A stretch of 64,000 bases of DNA from Legionella micdadei. GTDB taxonomy: Bacteria > Pseudomonadota > Gammaproteobacteria > Legionellales > Legionellaceae. Below the pieces are notes generated by a model. It ran no database searches. It was not told the DNA's origin and saw only the letters and a program-made list of their open reading frames with translations. Made by a program: the position numbers and the translations under genes. This document shows, piece after piece, positions 46,920-56,801 of this stretch (within the stretch, counting starts at the first letter, position 1; the number at the start of each line of letters is the position of its first letter). Where the stretch lies: positions 983,001 to 1,047,000 of the forward strand of contig NZ_LN614830.1 of assembly GCF_000953635.1 (NCBI RefSeq), given 5' to 3'.

Positions 46920-47150
46920 GTGAAAAAAATTGCTTTACTTTTAATTTCAGCGCAGCTTTTAGCAGCTTGTTCAGCCTATACTAGTAATGGTGAGAAACAA
47001 TATTTACAGAGCAGAAATGGGCCTAAAGTTGTGGTGCCTCCTCCGTTGACGGATGCGAACATTAGCCATTTTTACGATTTGCCAAATCAGACTCAGAGTG
47101 CTCAAGTGGGTATTGTACCTCCCTCAGATCCAGTGAAGCAGGGCAGCTAA
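46920..47150 (+). CDS. BamC-like mini lipoprotein
   Basis: 76 residues with a GTG start, lipobox LAAC and a short mature part (YLQSRNGPKVVVPPPLTDA, then YDLPNQTQS and VGIVPPSDP). The order and content mirror only the N-terminal unstructured region of E. coli BamC (YLEAAPLAELHAPAGMILP, then YAIPV and IRPPAQP), which binds BamD. The two globular helix-grip domains of BamC are missing. Position after dapA is the same as in E. coli. I call it a natural BamC remnant; homology at this length is suggestive only. Confidence 0.7.
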   Translation: MKKIALLLISAQLLAACSAYTSNGEKQYLQSRNGPKVVVPPPLTDANISHFYDLPNQTQSAQVGIVPPSDPVKQGS

Positions 47151-47160
47151 GGTGGAGTAA

Positions 47161-47197
47161 TCGCTCGAGTACCCCATGTCCATGTTGAGTCGAGCGA
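47161..47197. terminator. Inverted repeat after the mini-BamC gene
   Basis: TCGCTCGA and TCGAGCGA are perfect 8-base arms with a 21-base spacer, ten bases after the stop of the lipoprotein gene. No T tract follows; transcript-end hairpin or regulatory site. Confidence 0.4.
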
Positions 47198-47274
47198 CTG
47201 TACCTGAGTGCAAGCTATTCTCGTAAAATGCACCAGATACGGCTCTTCCCGGGGTTGGGCACTTACAATGTGGG

Positions 47275-48570
47275 ATGATTATGTCAATAGACGCAGACGG
47301 ATTAGCTTATATCCAGGATTTATCGAGACGTATTGTGGAGGCACAAAGCCAGATACGGATCTTAGATAGCATTAAATGGGATGACTCGATCAAACAGGAT
47401 TTTTTTAAACACAAGGGCAAGCGGCTACCTACTGTGGATCAAGATTATTATCAAAAAAGGCCATTACCCTTTGATGCCCATGAAAAACAAGAAGAATTTC
47501 GTTTAATTTTGCGTGATGCGCAAAATCATCTTGGGCAATATACCCCCATCACCCGACTAATCAAACGCCAGTGCGAAGAATACTCGCGGGCAGCGCATAT
47601 GCTTGCAGTACGGGGTACACCGACGTTTTGCGAGTTAGCCATGGAATTATATGGAAGTCCTAATGATGCTTTCTACTCTGGAGGGCCTCGGCTTTCTGAG
47701 TTAGGAACGGTTCTTTTTGATGTGTTAACCGCGCTTGATGTCCAGCTTAAATCAGATGCTGATGTTAAACGCTATTCACCACAACAAGCACAAGAGATTT
47801 TACAAGATCGGCTAAGCCATTTTTTTGATCAGCATCCTGGAAAAGTTACTGTGCAAGTCAGCGATGATATGGTAGCTGATGCTGCAGCGGGTGCGGACAC
47901 TATTAAACTAAGCCAAAAAGCGATGTTTAGCGAACGGGATTTAAAATACCTTGAAGTTCATGAAGGTTGGGTGCACGTTGGCACCACTTTAAATGGTTCA
48001 ATGCAGCCTTATTGCTTCTTTTTATCTAAAGGCTCGCCTTCTAGTTCGGTCATGCAGGAAGGTTTAGCGGTGATCACTGAGGTCGTGACATTCTCTTCAT
48101 ATCCAGCAAGAGTTCAAAAAATAACCAATCGAGTGATTGCTCTTGATAAGGTACGGCAAGGAGCCAATTTCCTTGATATCTACCATTATTTTATGGATTG
48201 TGGTTTAACTGAAGAAGCGTCTTATAATCAAGCGGTACGCATTTTTAGAGGAAGTACACCTGAAGGCGGGCCTTTCACAAAAGATTTATCTTACGCAAAA
48301 GGATTTTTGTTAATTTACAATTTCATGCGTTTTGCAATCAGTCAGCGCCGTATTAACGCGATTCCTTTATTATTTACCGGCAAAATGGTTTTAGATGACT
48401 TGCCATTACTGAGTGAGTTAAAAGATCGTGGGTTATTGACCCCACCAGTCTACTTGCCCCCTCCATTTCGTGATTTGGCCGCTCTTGGTGCATGGATGAG
48501 TCTCTCCCTTTTTCTGAATAAATTTAGCTTAAATGAAATTCAAAAGAATTTTCGTTTTCTTTTAGTTTAA
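47275..48570 (+). CDS. DUF1704 QEGLA-motif metalloprotein
   Basis: 431 residues. Contains HEGWVH (H229, E230, H234) and, about 30 residues later, the QEGLA motif (E262), the metal site of the DUF1704 family, annotated in bacteria as a flavohemoglobin expression-modulating protein. The eukaryotic MATCAP tubulin carboxypeptidases belong to this family and use an HExxxH site, so peptidase activity is plausible here, but the substrate is unknown. No signal peptide. Start at ATG 47275 or 47281. Confidence 0.85.
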   Translation: MIMSIDADGLAYIQDLSRRIVEAQSQIRILDSIKWDDSIKQDFFKHKGKRLPTVDQDYYQKRPLPFDAHEKQEEFRLILRDAQNHLGQYTPITRLIKRQCEEYSRAAHMLAVRGTPTFCELAMELYGSPNDAFYSGGPRLSELGTVLFDVLTALDVQLKSDADVKRYSPQQAQEILQDRLSHFFDQHPGKVTVQVSDDMVADAAAGADTIKLSQKAMFSERDLKYLEVHEGWVHVGTTLNGSMQPYCFFLSKGSPSSSVMQEGLAVITEVVTFSSYPARVQKITNRVIALDKVRQGANFLDIYHYFMDCGLTEEASYNQAVRIFRGSTPEGGPFTKDLSYAKGFLLIYNFMRFAISQRRINAIPLLFTGKMVLDDLPLLSELKDRGLLTPPVYLPPPFRDLAALGAWMSLSLFLNKFSLNEIQKNFRFLLV

Positions 48571-48593
48571 TTTTTATCAGGAGTGGGAAGGCA

Positions 48594-49526
48594 ATGGGGC
48601 TGTTAGTTGATGGAAAGTGGCAGAATAGTTGGTACGACACAAGCAAAACGGGTGGCGCTTTCAAAAGGGAAGCTTCTAAGTTTCATGGCGCTATTTCTAA
48701 CGACCCTGATGCAAATTTTCCAGCGGAAAAAGGACGTTACCATTTATATGTTTCGCTTGCTTGTCCCTGGGCACATCGCACCTTAATTTTTCGTAAGCTA
48801 AAAAAGCTTGAAGATATTATCGGAGTGTCTGTCGTTCATCCGCATATGTTAGATAAGGGTTGGGAATTTAAAACGGGAATGGAGTCCACAGGTGATCAAT
48901 TGTATGGTTTATCTTTTCTTTATGAACTTTATTGTAAAGCAGATAGCCATTATACGGGCAGAGTGACAGTACCTGTGTTGTGGGATAAAAAAACAAAGAC
49001 CATCGTTAGCAATGAGTCAGCAGAAATTATTCGCCAATTTAACCGAGCATTTAATCACTTAACCGGGGATAAACAGGATTTTTACCCAGAAGCCTTGGCT
49101 AAGGAAATCGATGAGATTAACGATCTAATTTATAGCGCCGTTAATAATGGGGTTTACAAGTGCGGGTTTGCTACTACGCAAGAGGCGTATGAGAAAGCGT
49201 TTAATGAACTTTTCACCGTGTTGGATAAGTTGGATAGCCATCTGAGCAAACATCCTTATTTGGTTGGAGACCAGCTCACTGAAGCAGACTGGCGTCTCTT
49301 TACCACATTGATTCGCTTTGATGTTGTTTATTTCAGCCATTTTAAAACAAATAAGCGGCGGATCAGTGATTATCCATTTCTACAGCCTTATCTCATCAAT
49401 TTGTATCACTATCCAGGAATAAACGAGACAGTCAATTTTACCCACATCAAACAGCATTATTACTACAGCCATAAGGCCATTAATCCGACCCAAATTGTTC
49501 CTTTAGGGCCTGAGCTTAGATTTTAA
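48594..49526 (+). CDS. Glutathionyl-hydroquinone reductase-like transferase
   Basis: 310 residues, Xi-class glutathione transferase (YqjG/ECM4 group). The active-site cysteine is C57 in SLACPWAHRT; the group hallmark HPHM follows, and the C-terminal helical domain has LVGDQLTEADWRLFTTLIRFD. Reduces glutathionyl-hydroquinones. Ribosome-binding site AGGAGTGGGA. It probably stands alone or with the preceding QEGLA gene (23 bases). Confidence 0.9.
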   Translation: MGLLVDGKWQNSWYDTSKTGGAFKREASKFHGAISNDPDANFPAEKGRYHLYVSLACPWAHRTLIFRKLKKLEDIIGVSVVHPHMLDKGWEFKTGMESTGDQLYGLSFLYELYCKADSHYTGRVTVPVLWDKKTKTIVSNESAEIIRQFNRAFNHLTGDKQDFYPEALAKEIDEINDLIYSAVNNGVYKCGFATTQEAYEKAFNELFTVLDKLDSHLSKHPYLVGDQLTEADWRLFTTLIRFDVVYFSHFKTNKRRISDYPFLQPYLINLYHYPGINETVNFTHIKQHYYYSHKAINPTQIVPLGPELRF

Positions 49527-49627
49527 CGGTACCTTGGTCAAACCGCGTGGTTAGGGGTAAAAAGCTATTGTTTTAACCTTATTTGTGCTTTAATAATTAT
49601 TATCTGATGAAATTTTAGAGTTTTGTT

Positions 49628-49963
49628 ATGACCTTTGTAATTACCGAGAGCTGTATCAAGTGCAAGTACACTGATTGTGTGGAAGTTTGTCCGGTGGATT
49701 GCTTTTATGAAGGGCCAAATTTCTTAGTGATTCATCCTGACGAATGTATTGATTGTGCTTTATGTGAGCCTGAGTGTCCTGTTCAGGCGATCGTTTCTGA
49801 AGATGATTTGACCGAGGATCAGCAGCAATTCAAGGAAATTAATGCTGAGCTTTCTAAAGTTTGGCCAAATATCACTTCCAAAAAGGAAGCTCCCGAGGAT
49901 GCCAAAGAGTGGGAGACAGTGAAAGATAAACTTCAATACTTACAAAAAGAGTGGGAGAAGTAG
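49628..49963 (+). CDS. fdxA: 7Fe ferredoxin FdxA
   Basis: 111 residues with one [3Fe-4S] and one [4Fe-4S] site: [19 protein letters not shown] and [12 protein letters not shown]. The C-terminal extension ([17 protein letters not shown]) is typical of FdxA. Electron carrier; partner unknown. The end overlaps the GTG start of the helicase gene. Confidence 0.95.
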   Translation: MTFVITESCIKCKYTDCVEVCPVDCFYEGPNFLVIHPDECIDCALCEPECPVQAIVSEDDLTEDQQQFKEINAELSKVWPNITSKKEAPEDAKEWETVKDKLQYLQKEWEK

Positions 49964-51921
49964 TCACTGCCGTTGATGATGTTGCAGCACATTGTCAGCG
50001 CGTATTAAGCGACAAAGGAAGACTGACCACAGCGATCCCTGGCTTTATTGCGCGTCCAGCACAAATTGAATTATCTGCCGCCATAGCCCAAACAATCGCT
50101 GAACAATCAATTTTAGTCGCTGAGGCTGGAACAGGAACAGGAAAAACGTTTGCCTATCTTCTTCCTTGTCTTCTAAGCGGTAAAAAAGCGCTCATTTCAA
50201 CTGCCACCAAGACTTTGCAAGATCAGCTTTTTCAAAAAGATCTTCCCATGCTTGTCCGAGCTCTTGGATTGTCTGTACGCGTGCAAAATCTAAAGGGTAG
50301 AGCCAATTATATTTGTCGTTACCGTGTGGATTTGCATGCCCAGGAAGGACGTTTTGTTAGTCCGCAATGCGTCCACGAAATTATGCATATACAGGAGAAA
50401 TTGCCGCAACTTACTGAGGGAGAGCGTGCAGAGCTGCCTGAAATTAATGAGGATTCGCCAGTTTGGCCTTATGTTACCTCAACGGTGGATAATTGTTTAG
50501 GAGGTGAGTGTGAGTACCACCAAACGTGTTTTTTAGTTAAAGCACGAAAGCGGGCGATGGAAGCTGATGTTGTTGTTATTAATCACCATTTGTTTTTTGC
50601 TGATACTCGCCTAAAAGAGGAAGGCTTTGGCGAACTTTTGCCAGGTGTTGATGTGGTTATTTTTGATGAAGCCCATCAAGTCACTGAAATTGCAACCAAT
50701 TTTAATGGACAACGTGTAAGTACAAGGCAACTTCGCGATCTTGTCGATGACATATTACGGGAATGGCCAGTACTTGATTTGGCGAACCAGCCGTTAAAGC
50801 ATTTAAGCTTAAAAACGGATCAGGTTATTGATCAATTGTTGTTAGCCTTGCCAAGCAATGAGGAACGTATTGCCTGGCATGAGGTTAAACGTTTTAAAAC
50901 GTTCGCCCCAGCTTGGAAAGCTTTGCTTAATTTGGTTGAAGAGCTTTTAGAATGCATGGATTCAGCAAGCATTGAGGCGACCACAGGACTGGTTCGTTGT
51001 CAGAAGCGGTTGTGCGACTTGAAAGAGTTACTGGTTCATTTTGAGCAAACAGATAAAGTACAAATTCGATGGTTAGAGCGGTTTAAACATAGCCTGGTTT
51101 TTCATGCGACTCCCTTTGATATTGCCGATGCATTTAGCAAACTATTAACACGCCAACAGGCGGCTTATGTGTTCACTTCAGCCACATTAACCATGGCTTC
51201 CTCTTTTGATTATTTTATTAAACCCTTAGGTCTCTTTAAAGCGAAAACACTTGCTTTACCCAGTCCTTTCGATTATCAACAGCAGGCATTACTCTATTTA
51301 CCCCGTAACTTACCGGATCCGAAATCTATAAATTACTACGAAATACTGCTGGAAAAATCGTTACCTGTCATTAACGCTTGCGGTGGTCGTTGCTTTTTCT
51401 TATTTACCAGCCATAAGGCTTTAAAATTGGTTGCTCAACGACTTGCCAATACTTTAAACTACCCGCTATTAATTCAGGGTGATGAAGCAAAACCAATTTT
51501 ATTAGCCCGCTTTCGCCAACTCGGCAATGCAGTATTATTGGGAACATCCACTTTCTGGGAAGGGGTCGATGTCAAGGGAGACGCTCTATCCTGCGTCATT
51601 ATTGATAAATTACCTTTTGCAAATCCCTTTGATCCAGTAACCCAAGGCAAAATGGCGTATTTAAAGGCGCGTGGTTTATCTGGTTTTGATGAATTATCTT
51701 TACCCAGCGCAGTTTTGTCCTTAAAACAAGGTGTTGGTCGATTGATACGTGATGCTGAGGATCGCGGGGTGTTAATGATAGCGGATCCTCGTTTAACAGG
51801 CAGAGACTACGGTAGGTACATCTTCGCGAGTTTACCTTCGTTGCCGAAAACCCGTGATGAACAAACTGTATTGAATTTTATTGGGAAGTTGGCTTTACAA
51901 AATGAATCTGTTAGCAATTGA
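49951..51921 (+). CDS. DinG/YoaA-type ATP-dependent DNA helicase
   Basis: 656 residues, superfamily 2 XPD-like helicase. Walker [14 protein letters not shown], motif II FDEAH, motif VI region [12 protein letters not shown]. Four cysteines ([20 protein letters not shown]) give the iron-sulfur site. The size and lack of an extra N-terminal nuclease point to YoaA rather than a longer DinG. It helps replication fork repair. Starts at GTG inside fdxA; no better start follows soon. It overlaps tsaB by 20 bases. Confidence 0.9.
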   Translation: MGEVVTAVDDVAAHCQRVLSDKGRLTTAIPGFIARPAQIELSAAIAQTIAEQSILVAEAGTGTGKTFAYLLPCLLSGKKALISTATKTLQDQLFQKDLPMLVRALGLSVRVQNLKGRANYICRYRVDLHAQEGRFVSPQCVHEIMHIQEKLPQLTEGERAELPEINEDSPVWPYVTSTVDNCLGGECEYHQTCFLVKARKRAMEADVVVINHHLFFADTRLKEEGFGELLPGVDVVIFDEAHQVTEIATNFNGQRVSTRQLRDLVDDILREWPVLDLANQPLKHLSLKTDQVIDQLLLALPSNEERIAWHEVKRFKTFAPAWKALLNLVEELLECMDSASIEATTGLVRCQKRLCDLKELLVHFEQTDKVQIRWLERFKHSLVFHATPFDIADAFSKLLTRQQAAYVFTSATLTMASSFDYFIKPLGLFKAKTLALPSPFDYQQQALLYLPRNLPDPKSINYYEILLEKSLPVINACGGRCFFLFTSHKALKLVAQRLANTLNYPLLIQGDEAKPILLARFRQLGNAVLLGTSTFWEGVDVKGDALSCVIIDKLPFANPFDPVTQGKMAYLKARGLSGFDELSLPSAVLSLKQGVGRLIRDAEDRGVLMIADPRLTGRDYGRYIFASLPSLPKTRDEQTVLNFIGKLALQNESVSN

Positions 51922-52570
51922 TACCTCAACAGAACGTGCTTCTGTTGCTTTAATGAAAAATGGAGATATACAAAGTGAAGAGCAAGGTGCACAGCGCGAC
52001 CATGCCCGGTTAATTTTACCGGCCGTTGAGCGTTTACTGGCACAAGCCGAATTGAGTTTAAGCCAGCTTGATGGAATTATCTATGGGCGAGGACCAGGCA
52101 GTTTTACTGGACTGCGTATTGCGTGCAGCGTAGCCAAAGGCTTAGCTTACGCGCAGGATTTGCCTTTGTACCCAGTGAGCAGCCTTGCAGCTATCGCAAA
52201 CGAGATTTTAAAGCAAAAAGGTACATCTCAACAAACCATATTGGCTGTATTGGACGCTCGTATGAACGAGCTGTATTGGGCCTGTTTTGATGAGCAATTC
52301 CCTGATGCTGAAGAACAGGTCACAGCGGCTTCAGAAATTCGTTTGGACAATGATAAGCCCTTGATTTTAGCGGGGGTAGGTTATGAACCTTATTTGTCGC
52401 AATTCTCCCCAGCTATTCAAAAAAACATAGAGCAACATTGCATAACATACCCTAAGGCAGAAGCGATGATTCGTGTTGTTTTAACCAAAAAAATACAAGC
52501 GGTGAGTGCTGCTGAAGCTTTACCTGTTTATGTTCGTAATCAAGTGACTCAAGGAGAGCCTCGTGGATAA
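51902..52570 (+). CDS. tsaB: tRNA t6A modification protein TsaB
   Basis: 222 residues, ASKHA-fold partner of TsaD in making threonylcarbamoyladenosine at position 37 of ANN-decoding tRNAs. The start [17 protein letters not shown] and [22 protein letters not shown] are typical. I choose the ATG within the helicase 3' end because it matches the family; seven upstream codons are spurious. Overlaps the next small gene by eight bases. Confidence 0.94.
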   Translation: MNLLAIDTSTERASVALMKNGDIQSEEQGAQRDHARLILPAVERLLAQAELSLSQLDGIIYGRGPGSFTGLRIACSVAKGLAYAQDLPLYPVSSLAAIANEILKQKGTSQQTILAVLDARMNELYWACFDEQFPDAEEQVTAASEIRLDNDKPLILAGVGYEPYLSQFSPAIQKNIEQHCITYPKAEAMIRVVLTKKIQAVSAAEALPVYVRNQVTQGEPRG

Positions 52571-52742
52571 ACGTTTGCTTGAAATCTTGGTTTGCCCGCT
52601 TTGTAAGGGCAAATTACTGCTTAAAGAAAATGAATTAATTTGCCGTTTTGACCGCTTAGCCTATCCGATTCGAGATGGGATACCGGTTATGCTTGAGCAA
52701 GAAGCGCGATTAATTCCCTTAGAGGAAAAAGAACAATTATGA
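52563..52742 (+). CDS. ycaR: Trm112-like zinc-ribbon protein (YcaR)
   Basis: A 59-residue protein, [16 protein letters not shown] at the start, GTG initiation. The C-x2-C pair (C11, C14) is followed by one further cysteine (C27) and then the family signature [17 protein letters not shown]. YcaR/Trm112 proteins often activate methyltransferases; in E. coli ycaR sits between lpxK and kdsB. Here it overlaps tsaB by eight bases and kdsB by four (ATGA). It is very short and easily missed in annotation. Confidence 0.9.
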   Translation: MDKRLLEILVCPLCKGKLLLKENELICRFDRLAYPIRDGIPVMLEQEARLIPLEEKEQL

Positions 52743-53491
52743 GCATCGATTTTCATGTCGTGATTCCTGCTCGCTATCAATCTTCCCGATTACCAGGAAA
52801 ATTGATGTTAGAACTTGAGGGGCAAACTGTCATTGAGCGAGTATACAGGCAAGCGCTTAAAGCCAAACCTAAATCAATCATTATTGCTACGGATAGTTTG
52901 GAAATTGCCAATCATGCGGCTGATTTTGGTGCACAAGTCACAATGACTGCCGCAAGTCATCAAACAGGTACAGACCGTATTGCAGAAGTGGTTGCTAAAG
53001 GCCAATTTGCAGGACAAGATATTATAGTCAATGTGCAAGGTGATGAGCCACTGATTGCACCTGAACTGATCTCACAAGTTGCACACAGCCTCTATTATTC
53101 ATCTAATCAAATGGCGAGTTTATGTTGGCCTATCGAGAGTATTGAGCAATTGCATAATCCCAATATTGTTAAGGTGGTGCGGGATAAACATAATGATGCA
53201 CTTTACTTCTCAAGAAGCGCGATTCCTGCCCATCGGGATGACTCAAAAAGTATTAAACAGGTCTTTCGCCATATTGGATTGTATGCTTACCGAGCAGCTT
53301 TTTTACTTGATTTCGTCAGTTGGCCAGTTTGCGAACTTGAAGCCTGTGAAGCCCTAGAACAATTGCGAGCGCTTTGGGCAGGGTACAAAATTAGAATTGA
53401 TGAAGCGTGCACAGAGCCACTGCAAGACATCAACACTCAAGATGATTTAATCTCAGCGCGGAATTTGCTGAGAGAAATAAAAATTTCGTAA
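52739..53491 (+). CDS. kdsB: CMP-Kdo synthetase
   Basis: 250 residues. Activates Kdo as CMP-Kdo for LPS inner core. Nucleotide-binding start [15 protein letters not shown], then [19 protein letters not shown] and [10 protein letters not shown]. Standard length. Coupled to ycaR by the ATGA overlap. Confidence 0.95.
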   Translation: MSIDFHVVIPARYQSSRLPGKLMLELEGQTVIERVYRQALKAKPKSIIIATDSLEIANHAADFGAQVTMTAASHQTGTDRIAEVVAKGQFAGQDIIVNVQGDEPLIAPELISQVAHSLYYSSNQMASLCWPIESIEQLHNPNIVKVVRDKHNDALYFSRSAIPAHRDDSKSIKQVFRHIGLYAYRAAFLLDFVSWPVCELEACEALEQLRALWAGYKIRIDEACTEPLQDINTQDDLISARNLLREIKIS

Positions 53492-53495
53492 TTGA

Positions 53496-53575
53496 TCAGC
53501 CCTTATCAGGAAACGGTGATATTTGGCACATCTTGCGAGAAAACATGTACTCAAATCTCACCATTTGTGCCAAAT
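53496..53575 (+). repeat. Dispersed repeat, copy B, with hairpin
   Basis: Shares the ordered blocks TCAGCCC, CAGGAAACGG, ATATTT, TCTTGCGA, AAAAC and TCAAAT with 22471-22530. Here it continues into a perfect inverted repeat, ATTTGGCACA (53521-53530) with TGTGCCAAAT (53566-53575), absent or decayed in copy A. Lies directly after kdsB. Confidence 0.6.
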
Positions 53576-53635
53576 CCAACATAGGGACCTGATCTATTAC
53601 TTGAAAATAGAGAGCGATAATCTCTCTGACTTGGA

Positions 53636-56600
53636 TTATGCTGCAGAGGCAGCTGCAACACAATATAGTTCATCAAGAATGCGGTTGCCCGTATTGACTA
53701 ATTCCTCTTCTGTCCTAGAAGGCCAGGGTGTTTTAGGAATAGGTTTGAAAAACCGATCCTTAGGATTATCCTCAAATTTGAAATAAGAACCAACATAGTG
53801 TTTCAAGGCTTGCAAAGGTTTTAGGATGTTAACCCGAATCCATTGGACAAAATCGGGTAGGATGCCGTCGGACAGGCTTTCCATTTGAGTATTATGGATA
53901 GTGCGATTTACATTTTCGATAATATTGGATAGATATCTTTGATCCACGCGCTCAAGCAAGCGATTATAGGTTTCACGTTGATCAATGATGATTATTCCAA
54001 TTTCATTTAATTGCTCATCTTCATCTAACATCATAAATAAATTATGATTGATATAGCTTTTGTTAATCTGAGCAAATTGGAATTGCATGGCTAGTAACTT
54101 AAATAATCGCGGATCAATCTCATCTAAGTACTCCATACAATGGGCAAGTTTGAGGTAATTTTCAGCTGTGCCTGGAATTTTTAGCAAGGCTTCAAAATGT
54201 TCTTTATCCTCAGGATAAGTTTCGATAGCCGCAACCACATGCTTTTGAAGTATGCGTGTATACTCTCTCTGCATCGTTTCAATGGCTAAAACTGATTTTT
54301 TATAACTAACTGAGTCTAAACGTTTCTCAATAATTCTTGCGCTTTCAAGCACTTGATCCCGTTCTTGTAATTTCTGTTCAGCTGCCTTTATCGTTTCTAC
54401 AAGTGTATCTAATGATTTTCGTAGTGAGGAAGGGGGAGCCGATTTCAATTCATTAAGAGCTTTTATAACTTCTTCAACAACAGTAGCAGCTTCCAGGGTT
54501 TTTTCACTTACTTCCGCTTTATAAGGGTTAATGTCATTAAAGTGTTCAGTTCGGGGAAAGCGCCTCATTATTAAACTTTGTACACATGGATGGTAATCCT
54601 CAAAGAGCCTTAGATTTACTTCGTCAGCTTGTTTCTTAAGTGCTTTGATTAAGCGTTCAACTTCTGTTTGTATTTTGGATAAGTTGGTCTCTTGTGTAAG
54701 TCTAAGCTGCTCGAATTTTGTAGAATAAGGCCTAAGTGTTTTGTTTACAGCCCCGGATGGATAATAAGTGAGTAAAACTTCTCGAGTTGCTTCAATTTCA
54801 GTACTTAAATCGTGTACTAACCAATATCTAGCTAAACCGTAACGTTCTTCTAATGCCAGGATTTGATTCAATGTCCTTGGATAGAGCCCATTTTCACCTA
54901 TGAATTGGTTTTCTATGAGAGTAAATTCAGCAAGCACTTTTTCTTGAAGATCAGTGAGCTTATCCAGGCGTTCAAGTGGAGATGAAACCAGTTCGATTTT
55001 TTGCTTATTTTCATTATAGCGGGCGAATACCCTTTTTAATTGAGATCCTAGCTCATAATAGTCGTTGATAATTTCATACCCATTCGTAACTTCTACAATT
55101 TTGCCGAATTGGTTGCTGAACAGCATGAGTTTATCTTGTAAAAGTCCTCTGCCACTTGAAAGCTTTGATTCCATTTCTTCAAAGACTCGCTCAATCTTTT
55201 TCTCTTTAGCGAGTTGAATTTCTTTTAGGGTGTGAAAACCTGTAATTTGTTTCACTTCAAATTGCTTTAATTTACAGGTCAAACTGCGAAACATAACGAT
55301 TTGCTTTCTAAGCAGCGACTCATCGATTTCATTGCGATTAGTTTGCAGTAAGTCAGTAATAAGTTTTTGGGCTCCTTTAAGAAAAGGTGCTGAGGTAGCT
55401 GGAGAAGCAGGTGCGTTGAATAGTTCATTCAAAAATTCATTGATGGCCGATCGATCAAGGGCATTAATAGTGGGCTTATTAAGTTCATACCAGTGCGCTT
55501 TTTCTCCCAGATGCTCAAGTAATTGGATGCGAAACTTTTCAATCCCTTGGGTGTCTAAATGCAGATCTTCTGCTTGCAAATTCACCAGAATTTCTTCAAT
55601 AAATCCGACAAGCCGTTTTGTAAAAAATAGGGTATCTTGATCCGTTTTTCCCTCTAAATGGATTGTGGAAAAAGTCATAAGAAAATATTCAAGTGCCTTT
55701 TGCGCTTCTTCTCGTGCAAAACGCAACTCTTCTTTTAGTCCAGCAAGGTCTGGTGAAGTCGGTTGAAGGTTAGCTTGTCTTTCTAAGATATTTGATCGCA
55801 ATTTTTCCCTGGTTTTATTTAAATCCATCATTCTAAGAATTGCGTTATTAAGTTGATCTTGAGTTTCTATACTAGCCGATAATGAAGTTATTACAGGACG
55901 CATTTTTTCAATTAATTGCTGCGAGTCATGATTTAATTCTTTTAGCTGGATTAGCCATTGGTTAAGGGAGGCGTCATATTGTGAGAGCTGATCAAGATTA
56001 CTGAAATCTAAAAGAAAGCCTTCATGAAAACCTGCTTCTTTTTTGAGCTTAGCTTTAAGGGCTTCAATAACTTCGTTAAGGGTGACCTGCTTAAGTTGTG
56101 AGTCAGATAGGAGACTACTATGATGATCTGCAATAACAACGCGACGATGGTTCTTCCTCATACATACGCTTTGAAATTGTTCTCTATTTATACATAATTG
56201 GGTCGGAAATTGATTGATTTTTTCTTTATATGAACTAATTTCTTCTAACTTTCTAACCTTTTCTTTTCTTTTGCTCGATTGCCATGTTTCTTGAAGTGAA
56301 TCTAATTTCACTAAAAGAGTAACATTCGTCTCTTCAACACTAGTTTTGAAGCTTTGGAGTATTAAATTGAATTGCCTAAGAGGTTGGGTTTCAGTGGCAT
56401 ACTCTAAAGGTAGAACCCAATTAATTTTCTCTTTTGCTGCCACTCCTTTCAAGAATGCCTGACTTTGTTGGATAAAAAGTTCTACGAGATTGTTTAATTC
56501 TGCTTCGAGCTTCTCGGTATGGCCTGGCTTAACAGCCTCATCACTACAATATGTTTTTAAACCCTCAATTTTTAGTTTGAGTAAAGAAGTGAATTCTAGA

Positions 56601-56692
56601 GGTAAGAAAACTAAAACAACCTGCTCCATCTCTGTAATTAGGTTTTCTAATGTTGCTAGTTCTAGCATAATTTCTTTATAATTTTTACCCAT
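53636..56692 (-). CDS. Large coiled-coil protein, likely effector (paralogue 1)
   Basis: 1018 residues from the ATG at 56692 (MGKNYKEIMLELATLE, AGGTG upstream); 15 further codons upstream are open but would abut the PmrA box. Almost entirely heptad-like helical, without signal or membrane segments. The C-terminal ~90 residues hold IHNTQMESLSDGILPDFVQW (about residues 932-951), shared with the protein at 57962-60397, and TEEELVNTG, a glutamate-rich block. The composition resembles SidH/SdhA-type Legionella effectors, but I cannot assign it. Likely PmrA-regulated Dot/Icm substrate. Confidence 0.75.
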   Translation of the reverse strand: MGKNYKEIMLELATLENLITEMEQVVLVFLPLEFTSLLKLKIEGLKTYCSDEAVKPGHTEKLEAELNNLVELFIQQSQAFLKGVAAKEKINWVLPLEYATETQPLRQFNLILQSFKTSVEETNVTLLVKLDSLQETWQSSKRKEKVRKLEEISSYKEKINQFPTQLCINREQFQSVCMRKNHRRVVIADHHSSLLSDSQLKQVTLNEVIEALKAKLKKEAGFHEGFLLDFSNLDQLSQYDASLNQWLIQLKELNHDSQQLIEKMRPVITSLSASIETQDQLNNAILRMMDLNKTREKLRSNILERQANLQPTSPDLAGLKEELRFAREEAQKALEYFLMTFSTIHLEGKTDQDTLFFTKRLVGFIEEILVNLQAEDLHLDTQGIEKFRIQLLEHLGEKAHWYELNKPTINALDRSAINEFLNELFNAPASPATSAPFLKGAQKLITDLLQTNRNEIDESLLRKQIVMFRSLTCKLKQFEVKQITGFHTLKEIQLAKEKKIERVFEEMESKLSSGRGLLQDKLMLFSNQFGKIVEVTNGYEIINDYYELGSQLKRVFARYNENKQKIELVSSPLERLDKLTDLQEKVLAEFTLIENQFIGENGLYPRTLNQILALEERYGLARYWLVHDLSTEIEATREVLLTYYPSGAVNKTLRPYSTKFEQLRLTQETNLSKIQTEVERLIKALKKQADEVNLRLFEDYHPCVQSLIMRRFPRTEHFNDINPYKAEVSEKTLEAATVVEEVIKALNELKSAPPSSLRKSLDTLVETIKAAEQKLQERDQVLESARIIEKRLDSVSYKKSVLAIETMQREYTRILQKHVVAAIETYPEDKEHFEALLKIPGTAENYLKLAHCMEYLDEIDPRLFKLLAMQFQFAQINKSYINHNLFMMLDEDEQLNEIGIIIIDQRETYNRLLERVDQRYLSNIIENVNRTIHNTQMESLSDGILPDFVQWIRVNILKPLQALKHYVGSYFKFEDNPKDRFFKPIPKTPWPSRTEEELVNTGNRILDELYCVAAASAA

Positions 56693-56743
56693 AGAAGCGC
56701 ACCTATTTTCTATTTTTTGGTGCGACAAAACTATCACTAGAAC

Positions 56744-56760
56744 CTTAAGAAAATCTTAAA
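56744..56760 (-). promoter_or_regulatory. Perfect PmrA box
   Basis: Minus strand TTTAAG-ATTTT-CTTAAG fits YTTAAK-N5-YTTAAK at all fixed positions and lies 51 bases before the start at 56692. A weak -10 (GATAGT) follows eight bases later. Best box of the three in the window. Confidence 0.65.
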
Positions 56761-56801
56761 GAAATGTTTCAAAATGTAAATAAATCGATTGATGAACACA
56801 A

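Noticed and set aside
53523..53786. 87-codon plus-strand frame at the coiled-coil gene end
   Set aside because: Begins in the repeat and runs antisense to the coiled-coil gene; no supporting signal.
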